Shown here: one piece after another, positions 36,250 to 48,699 of the stretch
How the letters are laid out: each line of letters starts with the position of its first letter
How positions within the stretch are numbered: position 1 is the first letter of the stretch
Origin: Dryocosmus kuriphilus
Lineage: Eukaryota > Arthropoda > Insecta > Hymenoptera > Cynipidae
NCBI GenBank assembly: GCA_038277395.1
Contig: CM076189.1
Location: 214,932,011-214,996,010, forward strand
Direction of reading: 5' to 3'
DNA length: 64,000 nt
Notes under the pieces: model-generated
What the model saw: only the letters and a program-made list of their open reading frames with translations
What the model was told of the DNA's origin: nothing
Databases searched by the model: none
Translations under genes and position numbers: made by a program

Positions 36250-36862
36250 GAGAGTTCTGACGTCCTGATGAAGAAACGTGACAACTGCATTTGGCGTCGA
36301 ACTTTTTAAAATGTGATAGTTTTTGAAAAGAAAAAAACCGTTCTTGGGTTGTGCTATTATGTCAGGATCGAGGCTGCAAGAACGTCGACTTTCCTGATGG
36401 AGAAACATGACAACTACAATTTTTCAATAATTAAGATGTAGATGTGCTTTTTTAGCAGGATCAGCGGTGCAAAGTTACCCTCGAATCCTGATGGAGAAAT
36501 ATGCTATGTACTTGTGCTATTCGATTTCAGGTTCACGGCTTGCACAAAGCCCGAGATCCTGACGACCAGAAAACACACCTGTACAGATCTGATTTTTTTT
36601 TAAAATCAGGATTGGAGACCTCAGACTGGCCTAAATCCGGAAATTCGTGTAAATATGCTACAGGCTTTTGCATTAATCAGAATTTGACAAAAATCGCTGT
36701 AGTAATGCTAATCAAGGCCTAATTATCTCCAAATCTAATCACAATTTTTAATTATGATTAGCACAGATAAACTAGTTTTTCCATTACGAATCGAACAATG
36801 TAAAAAAACTCATTTTTGATGAAAATGTCAGTTGTCATGTTTCTTCATCTGGACGGCAGAGT
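36250..36862. mobile_element. Possible MITE with ~30-bp inverted ends
   Basis: cctgatgaagaaacgtgaca (from 36264) is inverted as tgtcatgtttcttcatctgg (36833-36852). Two further partial copies of ctgatggagaaa lie inside (36395, 36489). The rest is unremarkable. Confidence 0.55.
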
Positions 36863-37390
36863 TGGTTTAACGTTGTAATTTCTTGGATTCAAAAAAGTAT
36901 TCTTTGGTTCAATTATTCTTTTTTTTTCAAAGTGTATGAAAATGATCTGCGGAATCAAATTTCACCACATATTGACATTGTACGAATGTATATCTCCCAA
37001 ATTCTTAGTATTTTGTTTTCAAATGAGACTTTATCGAAACAGTTTCCGTTAGCAACATTGCACCCTGTGATAAGTGCACAGCGCTCCAAGTGTTTATTTT
37101 ATGCCATTGTGTATTGATAAATGATGTCGAAGGAGGACCGCGAAGTACGATGCGAGGTAGCTATTAAATTGCAACAGACGCGTTTGTGTAAATCTACACC
37201 GATGAGTACTAATGGGACACGTCGGATAACGTCCATGTACGTTATTATGGACTCCTATCGATTTCGTCTTCTCCGAATTGAATAATTAAGTCTATAGTCG
37301 ACATTTGGATATTGATTCTCCAGCAGTGGATCTTTGTTCCTAAAGAAAGTGACTTCCGAAAATACTGGATTGTCGCTAATCAGAATGGTA

Positions 37391-38327
37391 TACGAGGTGT
37401 GATCAAAAAGTAAGGTGACTTTATTTTTATCAAAAAATATTTATTTATTCATCAATATTGATGTTGTTCCCTTCAAAGTAATCCCCCTGGGATATAATTC
37501 ATTTGTGCCAGCGCTTTTTCCAATCCTCAAAGCATTTCTGATAAGCACTTTTTGGAATAGCCTTCAGCTCTTCCAGCGATGCGGTCTTTATCTCCTCATT
37601 CGTCGCAAAACGCCGTCCTTTCATGGGTCTTTTCAGTTTTGGAAACAGGAAAAAGTCGCAGGGAGCCAAATCTGGTGAATATGGTGGTTGAGGCATGATT
37701 ATGGTGTTGTTATTGGCCAAAAAATTACGAACAAGCAATGACGTGTGAGCTGGCGCATTATCGTGGTGCAATAACCATGACTCCTGATGCACTACGCCAT
37801 GATAATCAAAGAAAACGGTAAGCAAAACCTTGACATTTGATCGAACCTGGCGTGCTTTTTTTGGTCTTGGTGATCCAGAATGCTTCCACTGGGACGATGG
37901 AGCCTTAGTTTCGACGTCATAACCATATACCCATGTTTCATCACCTGTTATGATCCTTTTGAGCAAGTCTGGGTCGCCGTTGACGTCATTCAACAGCTCC
38001 TGAGCGATGCTCACGCGACGGTTCTTTTGGTCAAAATTTAGCAATTTCGGAACAAACTTCGCTGACACACGTCTCATGCCCAAAATATCCACTAAAATTG
38101 CTTGGCACGAGCCAAACGAGATGCCGACATCATCAGCAACTTCTCTAATGGTAATTTGACGATTCGCCAACACTATTTTCTTCACTTCTTCAACGTTTTC
38201 ATCAGTTGTTACTGTGCACATGTGTTTGGGACTTGTGTACCAACATAAGAGGAAAAGAAAACGAATATCGACTGTACGCATCCCGCGAAATTCAAAAAGT
38301 CACCTTACTTTTTGATCACACCTCGTA
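37391..38327 (-). mobile_element. mariner element with perfect 28-bp inverted repeats
   Basis: 37393-37420 and 38298-38325 are exact inverted complements (starting cgaggtgtgatcaaaaagta) and both ends are flanked by TA, the target duplication of Tc1/mariner elements. Total length is 933 bp against about 1.3 kb for full-length mariners, because the transposase inside carries internal deletions. Both ends are intact, so it could be moved by a transposase supplied in trans. Confidence 0.95.
37499..38281 (-). pseudogene. mariner transposase, open but internally deleted
   Basis: A 260-residue frame (full-length relatives are about 345). The DDD catalytic triad is visible: D114 in ITGDETWV, D174 in LLHHDNAPAHT and D209 in YSPDLAPCDFF, with the mariner-specific 34-residue spacing between the last two. 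The N-terminal helix-turn-helix is mostly missing: residues 1-20 resemble a mariner start and then jump to TDENVEEVKKIV. A second gap of roughly 30 residues falls between VVHQE and SWLLHHDN, so D114-D174 is far shorter than usual. Both gaps keep the frame. Catalysis and DNA binding are therefore unlikely. Confidence 0.9.
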
Positions 38328-38799
38328 CATGTAATGGAAATTTGCATATTTTATTTACATTATAAAATACAACAGATCTATATTTTTATAAGGTGTTTTT
38401 TAAACTTGAAGGCTTTCGGCATGTATCGTATGAACAAGCTGCTTTATTTTCAGTCCGATTAAAAAATGACTATTCAAAGCTTGTTTCTCGAAAAAACACA
38501 TATATGAAATTCCAGACTAAGAATAAAGCATATGAAACACTTGTAAGTAAAAAAAATATTTTTCAATACAACCACTCTTCGAATATCCCCAACTCTGAAC
38601 GATTCATAATAATAATCGTTGATTATGAAAGTATCGTTTTGACAATTTTGAAATTGCTACAGCCCTTACTGCGATAATATTCTAAAGCCTTTAGTTATAA
38701 AATGAACGTTTTTGAAATTAGTATGGTTTAATTATAGGAATGCTTAAAATTTCTATTTAAATTGTTCTTTTATCAACGTTTCAGTTTCACAATTTTAAA

Positions 38800-41700
38800 T
38801 ATAGTCTAAATCTGAATGAAATTTTAATCTTTGTTCTTTTTTATTTGCTTTAAATAATAAATTGTTTCAATATAAGACCCATAAAGTTTTTTGTTTAAAG
38901 AATTTTATGTTCAAATTTGAATGCGTCTTTACAACGTGTTTACTTGTGGTACTTTCAATTTCACAAGTCAAAATTTGCACGCTTTCAAGTTTCATTATTT
39001 CTGAGCACTTGGAATCATAAAATGTTTCAATTTTTTGCCCTTAAAATGTTAATTTTTTTCAATTCCTAGTTAAATTCGATGAGCATCAGAAGCTTCAATT
39101 ATAAATTCTTTGAGTTGCGAGACCTGCTTAAAATTGTGATTTTGAAGATTCAAAATGTTTTAATATTTATAATTGTTTACGTTATAAGGATGAAAAATTA
39201 ATAATTTAGGTTTGAAAGCTTTGAATATGAGATTGTTTAATTTTTTAAGTTTAGTTAATTGTTCAATTTGAAATGTTCTTGTTTCGTAATATTGTTGAAA
39301 ATTTTGTAGATTCATTTTTTAAAATAATTTGTATTCCTTTTATAACTTTAGGAATTCCATTTTTAGTCTTAAATTTTTCAATTCTAAACGCTTTAGTCAA
39401 AATTCTTCGAAATCATTTCGAATTGAAGTTTTTCCGAGAATTTTTCCATTTCAAACTGTTATTTTTGTCCCTAATTTGTAATTTAATTGACTTTCCCAAA
39501 GGAAATAAATTTGAAAGTATTAAATTCTGAACGGTTAAAATTCAAGTAAACGCATTTATTTAAAATTGAACGAATTTCTTCAAAACTATTCCGAATACTT
39601 TCAAAATGAATTTTTTTTAATTCGACTCTTATTTTTGGCCAAAATTTGTAGTTTGAAATTCTCAAAGGCATTCAATTTAAAAATATTAAATTCTGAAGGG
39701 TTGAAATTCAAATGAGCGCAATTATTTAAACTTGCACTCACCTGCAACTTAAAAATCCTATAAATAATAGTAATTTGCAAATTCAAATGTAGTCTAAATC
39801 TGAATGAAATTTTAATCTTTGTTCTTTTTATTTGGTTTGAATAATAAATTGTTTCTATTTTAGCCCCATAAAGTTTTTTTGTCAATTTTATGTGCCTTCA
39901 AATTAATATATGCTTAAAATGTTATGTTGTTCAAATTTTAATGCGTCTTACAGCGTGTTTACTTATGAACCTTTCAATTTCGCAAGTCAAAAATTTGCAC
40001 GCTTTCAAGTTTCAATTATTTTTGAACATTTGGAATCATAAAATTTTTCAATTTTTTGCCCTTAAAATGTTAATTTTTTTCAATTCCTAGTTAAAGTCGA
40101 TGAACATCAGAAGCTTCAATTATAAATTCTTTGAATTGCGAGACCTGCTTAAAATTGTGATTTTGAAGATTCAAAATGTTTAAATATTTATAATTGTTTA
40201 CGTTATAAGGATGAAAAATTAATAATTCAGGTTTGAAAGCTTTGAATATGAGATTGTTTAATTTTTTAAGTTTAGTTAATTGTTCAATTTGAAATGTTCT
40301 TGTTTCGTAATATTGTTGAAAATTTTGTAGATTCATTTTTTAAAAATAATTTGTATTCCTTTTATAACTTTAGGAATTCCATTTTTAGTCTTAAATTTTT
40401 CAATTCTAAACGCTTTAGTCAAAATTCTTCGAAATCATTTCGAATTGAAGTTTTTCCGAGAATTTTTCCATTTCAAACTGTTATTTTTGTCCCTAATTTG
40501 TAATTTAATTGACTTTCCCAAAGGAAATTAAATTTGAAAGTATTAAATTCTGAACGGTTAAAATTCAAGTAAACGCATTTATTTAAAATTGAACGAATTT
40601 CTTCAAAACTATTCCGAATACTTTCAAAATGAATTTTTTTTAATTCGACTCTTATTTTTGGCCAAAATTTGTAGTTTGAAATTCTCAAAGGCATTCAATT
40701 TAAAAATATTAAATTCTGAAGGGTTGAAATTCAAATGAGCGCAATTATTTAAACTTGCACTCACCTGCAACTTAAAAATCCTATAAATAATAGTAATTTG
40801 CAAATTCAAATGTAGTCTAAATCTGAATGAAATTTTAATCTTTGTTCTTTTTATTTGGTTTGAATAATAAATTGTTTCTATTTTAGCCCCATAAAGTTTT
40901 TTTGTCAATTTTATGTGCCTTCAAATTAATATATGCTTAAAATGTTATGTTGTTCAAATTTTAATGCGTCTTACAGCGTGTTTACTTATGAACCTTTCAA
41001 TTTCGCAAGTCAAAAATTTGCACGCTTTCAAGTTTCAATTATTTTTGAACATTGGAATCATAAAATTTTTCAATTTTTTGCCCTTAAAATGTTAATTTTT
41101 TTCAATTCCTAGTTAAAGTCGATGAACATCAGAAGCTTCAATTATAAATTCTTTGAATTGCGAGACCTGCTTAAAATTGTGATTTTGAAGATTCAAAATG
41201 TTTTAATATTTATAATTGTTTACGTTATAAGGATGAAAAATTAATAATTCAGGTTTGAAAGCTTTGAATATGAGATTGTTTAATTTTTTAAGTTTAGTTA
41301 ATTGTTCAATTTGAAATGTTCTTGTTTCGTAATATTGTTGAAAATTTTGTAGATTCATTTTTTAAAAATAATTTGTATTCCTTTTATAACTTTAGGAATT
41401 CCATTTTTAGTCTTAAATTTTTCAATTCTAAACGCTTTAGTCAAAATTCTTCGAAATCATTTCGAATTGAAGTTTTTCCGAGAATTTTTCCATTTCAAAC
41501 TGTTATTTTTGTCCCTAATTTGTAATTTAATTGACTTTCCCAAAGGAAATAAATTTGAAAGTATTAAATTCTGAACGGTTAAAATTCAAGTAAACGCATT
41601 TATTTAAAATTGAACGAATTTCTTCAAAAACTATTCCGAATACTTTCAAAATGAATTTTTTTTAATTCGACTCTTATTTTTGGCCAAAATTTGTAGTTTG

Positions 41701-43884
41701 AAATTCTCAAAGGCATTCAATTTAAAAATATTAAATTCTGAAGGGTTGAAATTCAAATGAGCGCAATTATTTAAACTTGCACTCACCTGCAACTTAAAAA
41801 TCCTATAAATAATAGTAATTTGCAAATTCAAATGTAGTCTAAATCTGAATGAAATTTTAATCTTTGTTCTTTTTATTTGGTTTGAATAATAAATTGTTTC
41901 TATTTTAGCCCCATAAAGTTTTTTTGTCAATTTTATGTGCCTTCAAATTAATATATGCTTAAAATGTTATGTTGTTCAAATTTTAATGCGTCTTACAGCG
42001 TGTTTACTTATGAACCTTTCAATTTCGCAAGTCAAAAATTTGCACGCTTTCAAGTTTCAATTATTTTTGAACATTTGGAATCATAAAATTTTTCAATTTT
42101 TTGCCCTTAAAATGTTAATTTTTTTCAATTCCTAGTTAAAGTCGATGAACATCAGAAGCTTCAATTATAAATTCTTTGAATTGCGAGACCTGCTTAAAAT
42201 TGTGATTTTGAAGATTCAAAATGTTTTAAAATTTATAATTGATTGCGTTATAAGGATGAAAAATTAATAATTCAGGTTTGAAAGCTTTGAATATGAGATT
42301 GTTTAATTTTTTAAGTTTAGTTAATTGTTCAATTTGAAATGTTCTTGTTTCGTAATATTGTTGAAAATTTTGTAGATTAATTTTTTAAAAATAATTTGTA
42401 TTCCTGTTATAACTTTAGGAATTCCATTTTTGGTCTTAAATTTTTCAATTCTAAACGCTTTAGTCAAAATTCTTCGAAATCATTTCGAATTGAAGTTTTT
42501 CCGAGAATTTTTCCATTTCAAACTGTTATTTTTGTCCCTAATTTGTAATTTAATTGACTTTCCCAAAGGAAATAAATTTGAAAGTATTAAATTCTGAACG
42601 GTTAAAATTCAAGTAAACGCATTTATTTAAAATTGAACGAATTTCTTCAAAACTATTCCGAATACTTTCAAAATGAATTTTTTTTAATTCGACTCTTATT
42701 TTTGGCCAAAATTTGTAGTTTGAAATTCTCAAAGGCATTCAATTTAAAAAATATTAAATTCTGAAGGGTTGAAATTCAAATGAGCGCAATTATTTAAACT
42801 TGCACTCACCTGCAACTTAAAAATCCTATAAATAATAGTAATTTGCAAATTCAAATGTAGTCTAAATCTGAATGAAATTTTAATCTTTGTTCTTTTTATT
42901 TGGTTTGAATAATAAATTGTTTCTATTTTAGCCCCATAAAGTTTTTTTGTCAATTTTATGTGCCTTCAAATTAATATATGCTTAAAATGTTATGTTGTTC
43001 AAATTTTAATGCGTCTTACAGCGTGTTTACTTATGAACCTTTCAATTTCGCAAGTCAAAAATTTGCACGCTTTCAAGTTTCAATTATTTTTGAACATTTG
43101 GAATCATAAAATTTTTCAATTTTTTGCCCTTAAAATGTTAATTTTTTTCAATTCCTAGTTAAAGTCGATGAACATCAGAAGCTTCAATTATAAATTCTTT
43201 GAATTGCGAGACCTGCTTAAAATTGTGATTTTGAAGATTCAAAATGCTTTAAAATTTATAATTGATTGCGTTATAAGGATGAAAAATTAATAATTCAGGT
43301 TTGAAAGCTTTGAATATGAGATTGTTTAATTTTTTAAGTTTAGTTAATTGTTCAATTTGAAATGTTCTTGTTTCGTAATATTGTTGAAAATTTTGTAGAT
43401 TAATTTTTTAAAAATAATTTGTATTCCTGTTATAACTTTAGGAATTCCATTTTTAGTCTTAAATTTTTCAATTCTAAACGCTTTAGTCAAAATTCTTCGA
43501 AATCATTTCGAATTGAAGTTTTTCCGAGAATTTTTCCAATTCAAACTGTTATTTTTGTCCCTAATTTGTAATTTAATTGACTCTCCTAAAGGAATTAAAT
43601 TTGAAAGTATTAAATTCTGAACGGTTGAAATTTAAGTAAACGCATTTATTTAAAATTGAACGAATTTCTTCAAAACTATTCCGAATACTTTCAAAATGAA
43701 TTTTTTTAAAATTCGACTCTTATTTTTGGCCAAAATTTGTAGTTTGAAATTCTCAAAGGCATTCAGTTTCAAAATATTAAATTCTGAAGGGTTGAAATTC
43801 AAATGAGCGCAATTATTTAAACTTGCACTCACCTGACTTAAAAATCCTATAAGTAAGAGTAATTTGCAAAATTTCAAATTTGAA
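38800..43884. repeat. Five-copy ~1,022-bp tandem array
   Basis: The landmark tagtctaaatctgaatg falls at 38802, 39790, 40813, 41835 and 42858: spacings 988, 1023, 1022, 1023. Copies 2-4 are near-identical, while the outer edges of copies 1 and 5 are more diverged. Within each unit a ~165-bp internal duplication is visible (aaattctgaacggttaaaatt against aaattctgaagggttgaaatt, at about 39521 and 39686 in copy 1). The many 60-94-codon frames recur at the same period and are repeat artefacts. AT-rich, non-coding. Confidence 0.95.
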
Positions 43885-44324
43885 TAGATAATCATTATTA
43901 TAACTAAAAGTCTCTACACGTAGTTTTAAAAAATTTTGAATAAATCAGTTTCTTCACAAGCAGATGTTCAGGTGTTTATATATAGGAAGTGAATAAATCA
44001 TGGATTAGGACTCGGCGTATTCTTATCGATAGTGCGAAAGGTTGATTTATCTAGTGAAGAGGAGCAAGTTGAAACATAATGTGTAATAGATAGTTAGATA
44101 AGATAGACAGTAGACACCCACACGAAGCTATCGAATGGCCTATCATCGAGTGCCGCTGTTTTCCGCATTGATTATGTCGACATACCTATGCATATTGCTT
44201 ATCGTTGTGTGCGTTTATGTGTGAGTTAGAATATTGCACAATGAACATCTGTGGCATCGCATCCTGTAAAAAGAGCAAAGGCGAAAGGATAATCTAAAAT
44301 GTACGGTGATTCACTGCAAAGGCA

Positions 44325-44705
44325 ATGTCCACAGTTAGTTTAGAAGAAATGAACATCGGGAAAGTTAGTGTACTCTATGGCTCGAGCTTTATTCGTGTGG
44401 AAAGGGCGACCTGCACGTGGTCCTTGAGCAACAAGGGAATTAACCGGGAAACCCACTTTACCGTGTATTATGGCTCGAGTAGACACTATATTTTGTTTAT
44501 AAATAAAGCAGCTTCCCTGGGGGAAGTTTTGCTTCACTTTTTAAGAAAAAAAGAAGAAGAAAAATTATATAAAAGATTGCTTTTGTCAGGTGGATTTTGT
44601 TATCATCAAAAGAGTGACTGCTCCGTACTTCAGGAACAAAATTTCGAAGGCCTCTCCAAATTTCAATTTCATTGTAAACTTAGATTTCTGAAGAAGATGG
44701 TATAA
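44325..44705 (+). CDS. Unidentified 126-codon open frame
   Basis: An open frame from ATG MSTVSLEEMNIGKVSVLYG to a stop at 44703-44705, ending in a basic FLKKMV tail, in a locally less AT-rich stretch. No domain, signal peptide or splice context was recognised. The phrase tatggctcgag occurs twice in it (44377, 44469). It could be an orphan gene or chance; I lean to chance. Confidence 0.2.
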   Translation: MSTVSLEEMNIGKVSVLYGSSFIRVERATCTWSLSNKGINRETHFTVYYGSSRHYILFINKAASLGEVLLHFLRKKEEEKLYKRLLLSGGFCYHQKSDCSVLQEQNFEGLSKFQFHCKLRFLKKMV

Positions 44706-45804
44706 ATCTCGTGCCTTCAATATTAGGCATTAGGATAGAAAGGAATCAGTAAAAGCGAATGAACAGTTCTGTCTCGGATTTCAATAACTGTTTGACGTTT
44801 CACAATAGTTTTTCCGACCAGTATTGCGAAACATTTTGACATTTGATTAAAATCAAACTTGGCGTTAAATTATCCGTTAATAACAGTCGAACAATTGTTC
44901 GCCTCGGGACAGCTGAAGAAACCACCTTTTTTTTTTTTCATCTCTCACGATCATTCGGATATTTATCAAAACGGACGATAAATTCCGACGGTAATTATTA
45001 GTCCTGCTCGTTAAACGCGCAAGGTGAAGTCAGCTAACGCGACCAGTGAAACGCGTCTACTCTTTATCCCAGTAAAAGTTTAGTAATTTATATGGATTAA
45101 TTATTACACTCAACGAAGCGTTCTCTGTCTCTCTAAAATGTTTTATTACCCTCTTAATTAATACTATAGTATTTGAAATATATAGCACATAAGTAAGCGC
45201 TTCACGGATATACAATAGTTATATATTTTTTTACACGGTAACTTTGTAACAGATAATCCCGACAGTGAAAGGAAAGCTCTCGATGTCGAACGTATAGCAA
45301 AACGTGCTGAGGTTTTAACATTTTACTACGCAATTCCCTCATGGTGATCACGCTATTGTTTTCTGAGTACAACTTCTCCAGTTCTCTCCACCGTTTTCTA
45401 CCGTGTTAATTATCTTTTTAAACAACTGGAGAAAACAGAACTGGCACTTGCAGTCGTTCAAGGATGCTTGCTATTTATAAAATACTTCTGCGATGATTCT
45501 ACATTATTGCTGTGGAAAATATTGTCTTTCCCCTGATCCGAAAGAGAGATTTATTCGCGAATTTGAAACCCCTTAACTCGAAAGTGGAAGTTTAAGTTAT
45601 AGGTAAAAGTTGGAATCTCGAATTTTCCAAAAATTTTATTTTGGATTACAAAGTGATAGAAAAAAAACTTTGTATTTGAATTAATTCGAAGTGAGGAAAA
45701 GATGTAAGATCCTCAATGTTTTAACGTCTGGGTAAAATTGTAATTGGAGTGAGTAGAGAAAAACGACACATCCAGACCATGAAATAAGTATATTGAAAAA
45801 TTAC

Positions 45805-45839
45805 AACGATTCATCAATCTGCTGGCTGACCTCATCAGG
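45805..45839 (-). ncRNA. Degenerate hammerhead-like core, left arm
   Basis: On the minus strand ctgatgaggtcagccagcag is followed by attgatgaatc. The CTGATGA core is intact but the GAAAC box has become GAATC, so no cleavage is expected. Confidence 0.45.
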
Positions 45840-46403
45840 TACTAAAAGTATATAAACATGAAAGCTAAATCGATAAATAACAAGATATGTGAAGGTTTAA
45901 ATTAGTAATCAGATTTAAACAGCAATTACTTACCGAAGTCACAGAAAGAATAGTTCAGCATAGTGTCAATGAGACAACAAAAATAGATTTGAAAAGTGAT
46001 TAGGAATAAAGTATTCCATCATAAAGACATCGAAAAAGTTTGAAAGTGTTCAAAAATTGTGAGTGTTCAAAATTGTTGACTAGAAAGAAAAAACGAATGG
46101 TATAAGTAAGAGGTTAGGAAACACAGTAAATAGTGTAAAAGAAATAAGAAGAGTAATATTTACCCTATGGTTCGAAATAAAATATGACAATAATTAATAA
46201 AATATAAATTAAGTTGTTGAGAAAAAGATTAGTTATCATTTTATAAAAATTTAAAAGAAAACCTAGCCATCTAGTCACGAAATGAACACTGGTAACAAGG
46301 ATGACGATGGAGATGTGCGACATATATTAAAATAAAGATGCGATCGAAGAGAAGGAGACAAATAAGAAATGGTGGTAAATTCAAAATAAAATTCCATTAG
46401 ATA

Positions 46404-46712
46404 ATGTTTCAAATCATATTGTACTCCGAATTAAAAAATTGTAAATCTTTGATTTTATTTCAGACATTAGTGTTCGTTCTTTCTAACAATCAAAAAGAAA
46501 TAGCTAAACATATACATTCCGAACATAATGGTGATCCCTCTTTTATCGACTGGAATAATAATATTAAGATATTACATAAAGAGTCTAATATTTTTAAAAG
46601 GTTATTTATTGAAATGCTTTATATAAAAGAGGAAGGTAATAATGCCTTAAATAAAATCACAGATTTACAGTTTTTTAATTCGGCATGCAATATGACTTTA
46701 AACATTATCTAA
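46404..46712 (+). pseudogene. Penelope-like GIY-YIG endonuclease C-terminal fragment
   Basis: Residues read KEIAKHIHSEHNGD, then FIDWNNNIKILHKES, then FKRLFIEMLYIKE and ALNKITDLQFF. The pattern H...DW..IKIL..E....KR..EM..IKE...N...D is the tail found after the GIY-YIG nuclease domain in Penelope-like elements. The nuclease core and the reverse transcriptase are missing; the open frame's first ~25 residues are unrelated. It is flanked by a short inverted pair, so the fragment has been rearranged. Confidence 0.6.
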
Positions 46713-48159
46713 TGGAATTTTATTTTGAATTTACCACCGTTTCTTATTTGTCTCCTTCTCTTGGATCGCATATTTGTCTAATTCGCGGTGGGCACGAACT
46801 ACAGAGGCGCTGCAATCGCAACCACCTGATTGGTCTGATTGCATCACGTGGTCTGAAAGCAGGCTCTTTTGTAATGTTTACAAGTAGACTCGTAATTTAT
46901 AACGTTTAATATTGATAAAAAGTGATGTCCTGCTTAAAATCGGTGTGAAATACATTGTTTGAATGTTGAATTACAATAGCGGTCAGTACTCAGATCGCAG
47001 TATGCATTGGTAGAGTAGCAAAAAAAGGAATGTTGTGAAGATGCTTATAGGTTAGGTTCTCATGTCACATTTGAAAAAAACAAAAATTTTTAATTTATCA
47101 TTAATTATTATTAATCTTAATCTTGTAAATTGTTTGTATAAAACGAGTGAAATGATTTTTTTTATTTTTGTAATAAATTTGAAAAGATAGGAAAGCAGTT
47201 TTTAAAGCATATGTGACGTGTGGAGCTTGTTGATTGTGAAATGAAAAAAAAAAGGTATTTCCATATTATTTTACAAACAATTTACAATTTTTAAAACAAC
47301 TTATAACATTATTAATAATAATTGTGAACAGGACATTAATAATTATCTAATTATCATTTTTTTAACGTATGCCACAACAAACGAACCTATAAGCATCGTG
47401 CATAATTTACTTTGTTGCTACTCCGCGTATGAATATTACAACAATCAATACTTACCGCTATTACAAAACAACACTGAAGCAATATATTTTACTCTGTGTT
47501 TACGCTGGTCGCCACTTTTTATAAAAATTAAACGTAAAATTAGAGTAATCAGACTGTATTTTACATGATAAATAAGCATGACGAGCCTGCATATATAGAG
47601 CTTCGTTAAGTGGCCACCAGATTTCGCATTTTCGTGCCCACCGCGAATATATGTCGCATATCTCCATCGTCATCCATGTTGTCAGTGTTCATTTAGTGAC
47701 TAGATGGCTAGGTGCTTCGCACTTTAACCTTCTAAATTTTCTTTTAAATTTTTATACACTGTTAACTAATCTTTTTCTCAACAACTTAATTTATATTTTA
47801 TTGATTATTGTCATATGTTATTTCGAACCATAGGGTAGATATTACTCTTTTTATTTCTTTTACACTTTTTACTGTGTTTCCTAACCTCTTACTTATAGAA
47901 TTCGTTTTTTCTCTCTGGTCAACAATTTTGAACATTCACAATTTTTGGACACTTTCAAACTTTTTCGATGTCTTTATGATGGAATATTTTATTCCTAATC
48001 ACTTTTCAAATCTATTTTTGTTGTCTCATTGACACTATGCTGAACTATTCTTTTTGTGACTTAGGTAAATTATTGTTGTTTAAATCTGATTACTAGTTTA
48101 AGCCTTCACATATCTTGTTATTTATCGATTTAGCTTTCATGTTTATATACTTTTAGTAC

Positions 48160-48203
48160 CTGATGAGGTCAGTCAGAAGATTGACGAAACGTTTAAATTT
48201 GTC
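48160..48203 (+). ncRNA. Hammerhead ribozyme-like motif, right arm
   Basis: CTGATGA (48160-48166), a stem II gtca/tgac with one extra G, GAAAC (48186-48190), then a short possible stem III and GTC (48201-48203). Core boxes are in the correct order. Stem II has an unpaired G and stem I does not pair convincingly, so activity is doubtful; it looks like a decayed copy of the ribozyme carried by Penelope-like terminal repeats. Confidence 0.45.
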
Positions 48204-48609
48204 AATATACTTATTTCATAGTCTGGATGTGTCGTTTTTCTCTACTCACTCCAACTTTGTATTTGATTATTCACAGTCAAAATCTGGAATCGATTTAGGA
48301 CTAAATTTGGTATTAAAATAGTTCGCGGAACAAAACAATCTCACTTGAGTTTGATCCATCAATTTAATAAAAGAAGTGCAATTTGTGGATTGAAATGGAC
48401 TCGAAATGAAAATCAGCTGTCCATTGAATCATTTTCCACTACGCTATCTAGTATCATTTTTCAATCTAAAGTAGGCAATAATGAAACAAGACGAAAAAAC
48501 TATTTATGAGATCATATTGTAGACCGAACAAAAAGGTACCCCACATTTTTATAGTACTACTTGGTTGATGAATTATTCATATTAATATTAGTAATGGTTC
48601 AAGACGGAA

Positions 48610-48695
48610 CAATGCAACGTATCTAGTATGACGACACCCATCCGAGTATGTGCCAAACGTTACTTAACTTCGGTGATCGAACGGGAAGGCTTAAA
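48610..48695 (-). pseudogene. 5S rRNA-like segment, second copy
   Basis: The minus strand reads cccgttcgatcaccgaagtt, then aagtaacgtttggcac and ctcggatgggtgtcgtc, following the order of the 5S rRNA internal promoter and 3' half. It has several changes and no intact ends: a 5S pseudogene or 5S-derived SINE fragment. Confidence 0.7.
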
Positions 48696-48699
48696 CAAT

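Larger units (their letters stand above)
45744..48254. mobile_element. Penelope-like retroelement remnant with inverted terminal repeats
   Basis: Two ~600-bp arms (45744-46330 and 47646-48254) are inverted copies; outer ends are ggagtgagtagagaaaaacg and its complement. A shorter nested inverted pair lies inside (about 46339-46404 and 46697-46765), and a third small pair shares ttcgcggtgggcacgaa (46780 and 47631). The centre codes for a GIY-YIG-type C-terminal fragment (46404-46712). Terminal repeats in inverted orientation, carrying hammerhead ribozyme motifs, are known in Penelope-like elements, and a hammerhead-like core is present in both arms. Confidence 0.65.

Noticed and set aside
39273..43158. 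Series of 60-94-codon frames at 1-kb spacing
   Set aside because: Artefacts of the 1,022-bp tandem array: AT-rich, on both strands, broken by single indels in copies.
44340..44537. Minus-strand frame opposite the 126-codon frame
   Set aside because: Overlaps the plus-strand frame without any coding signature of its own.
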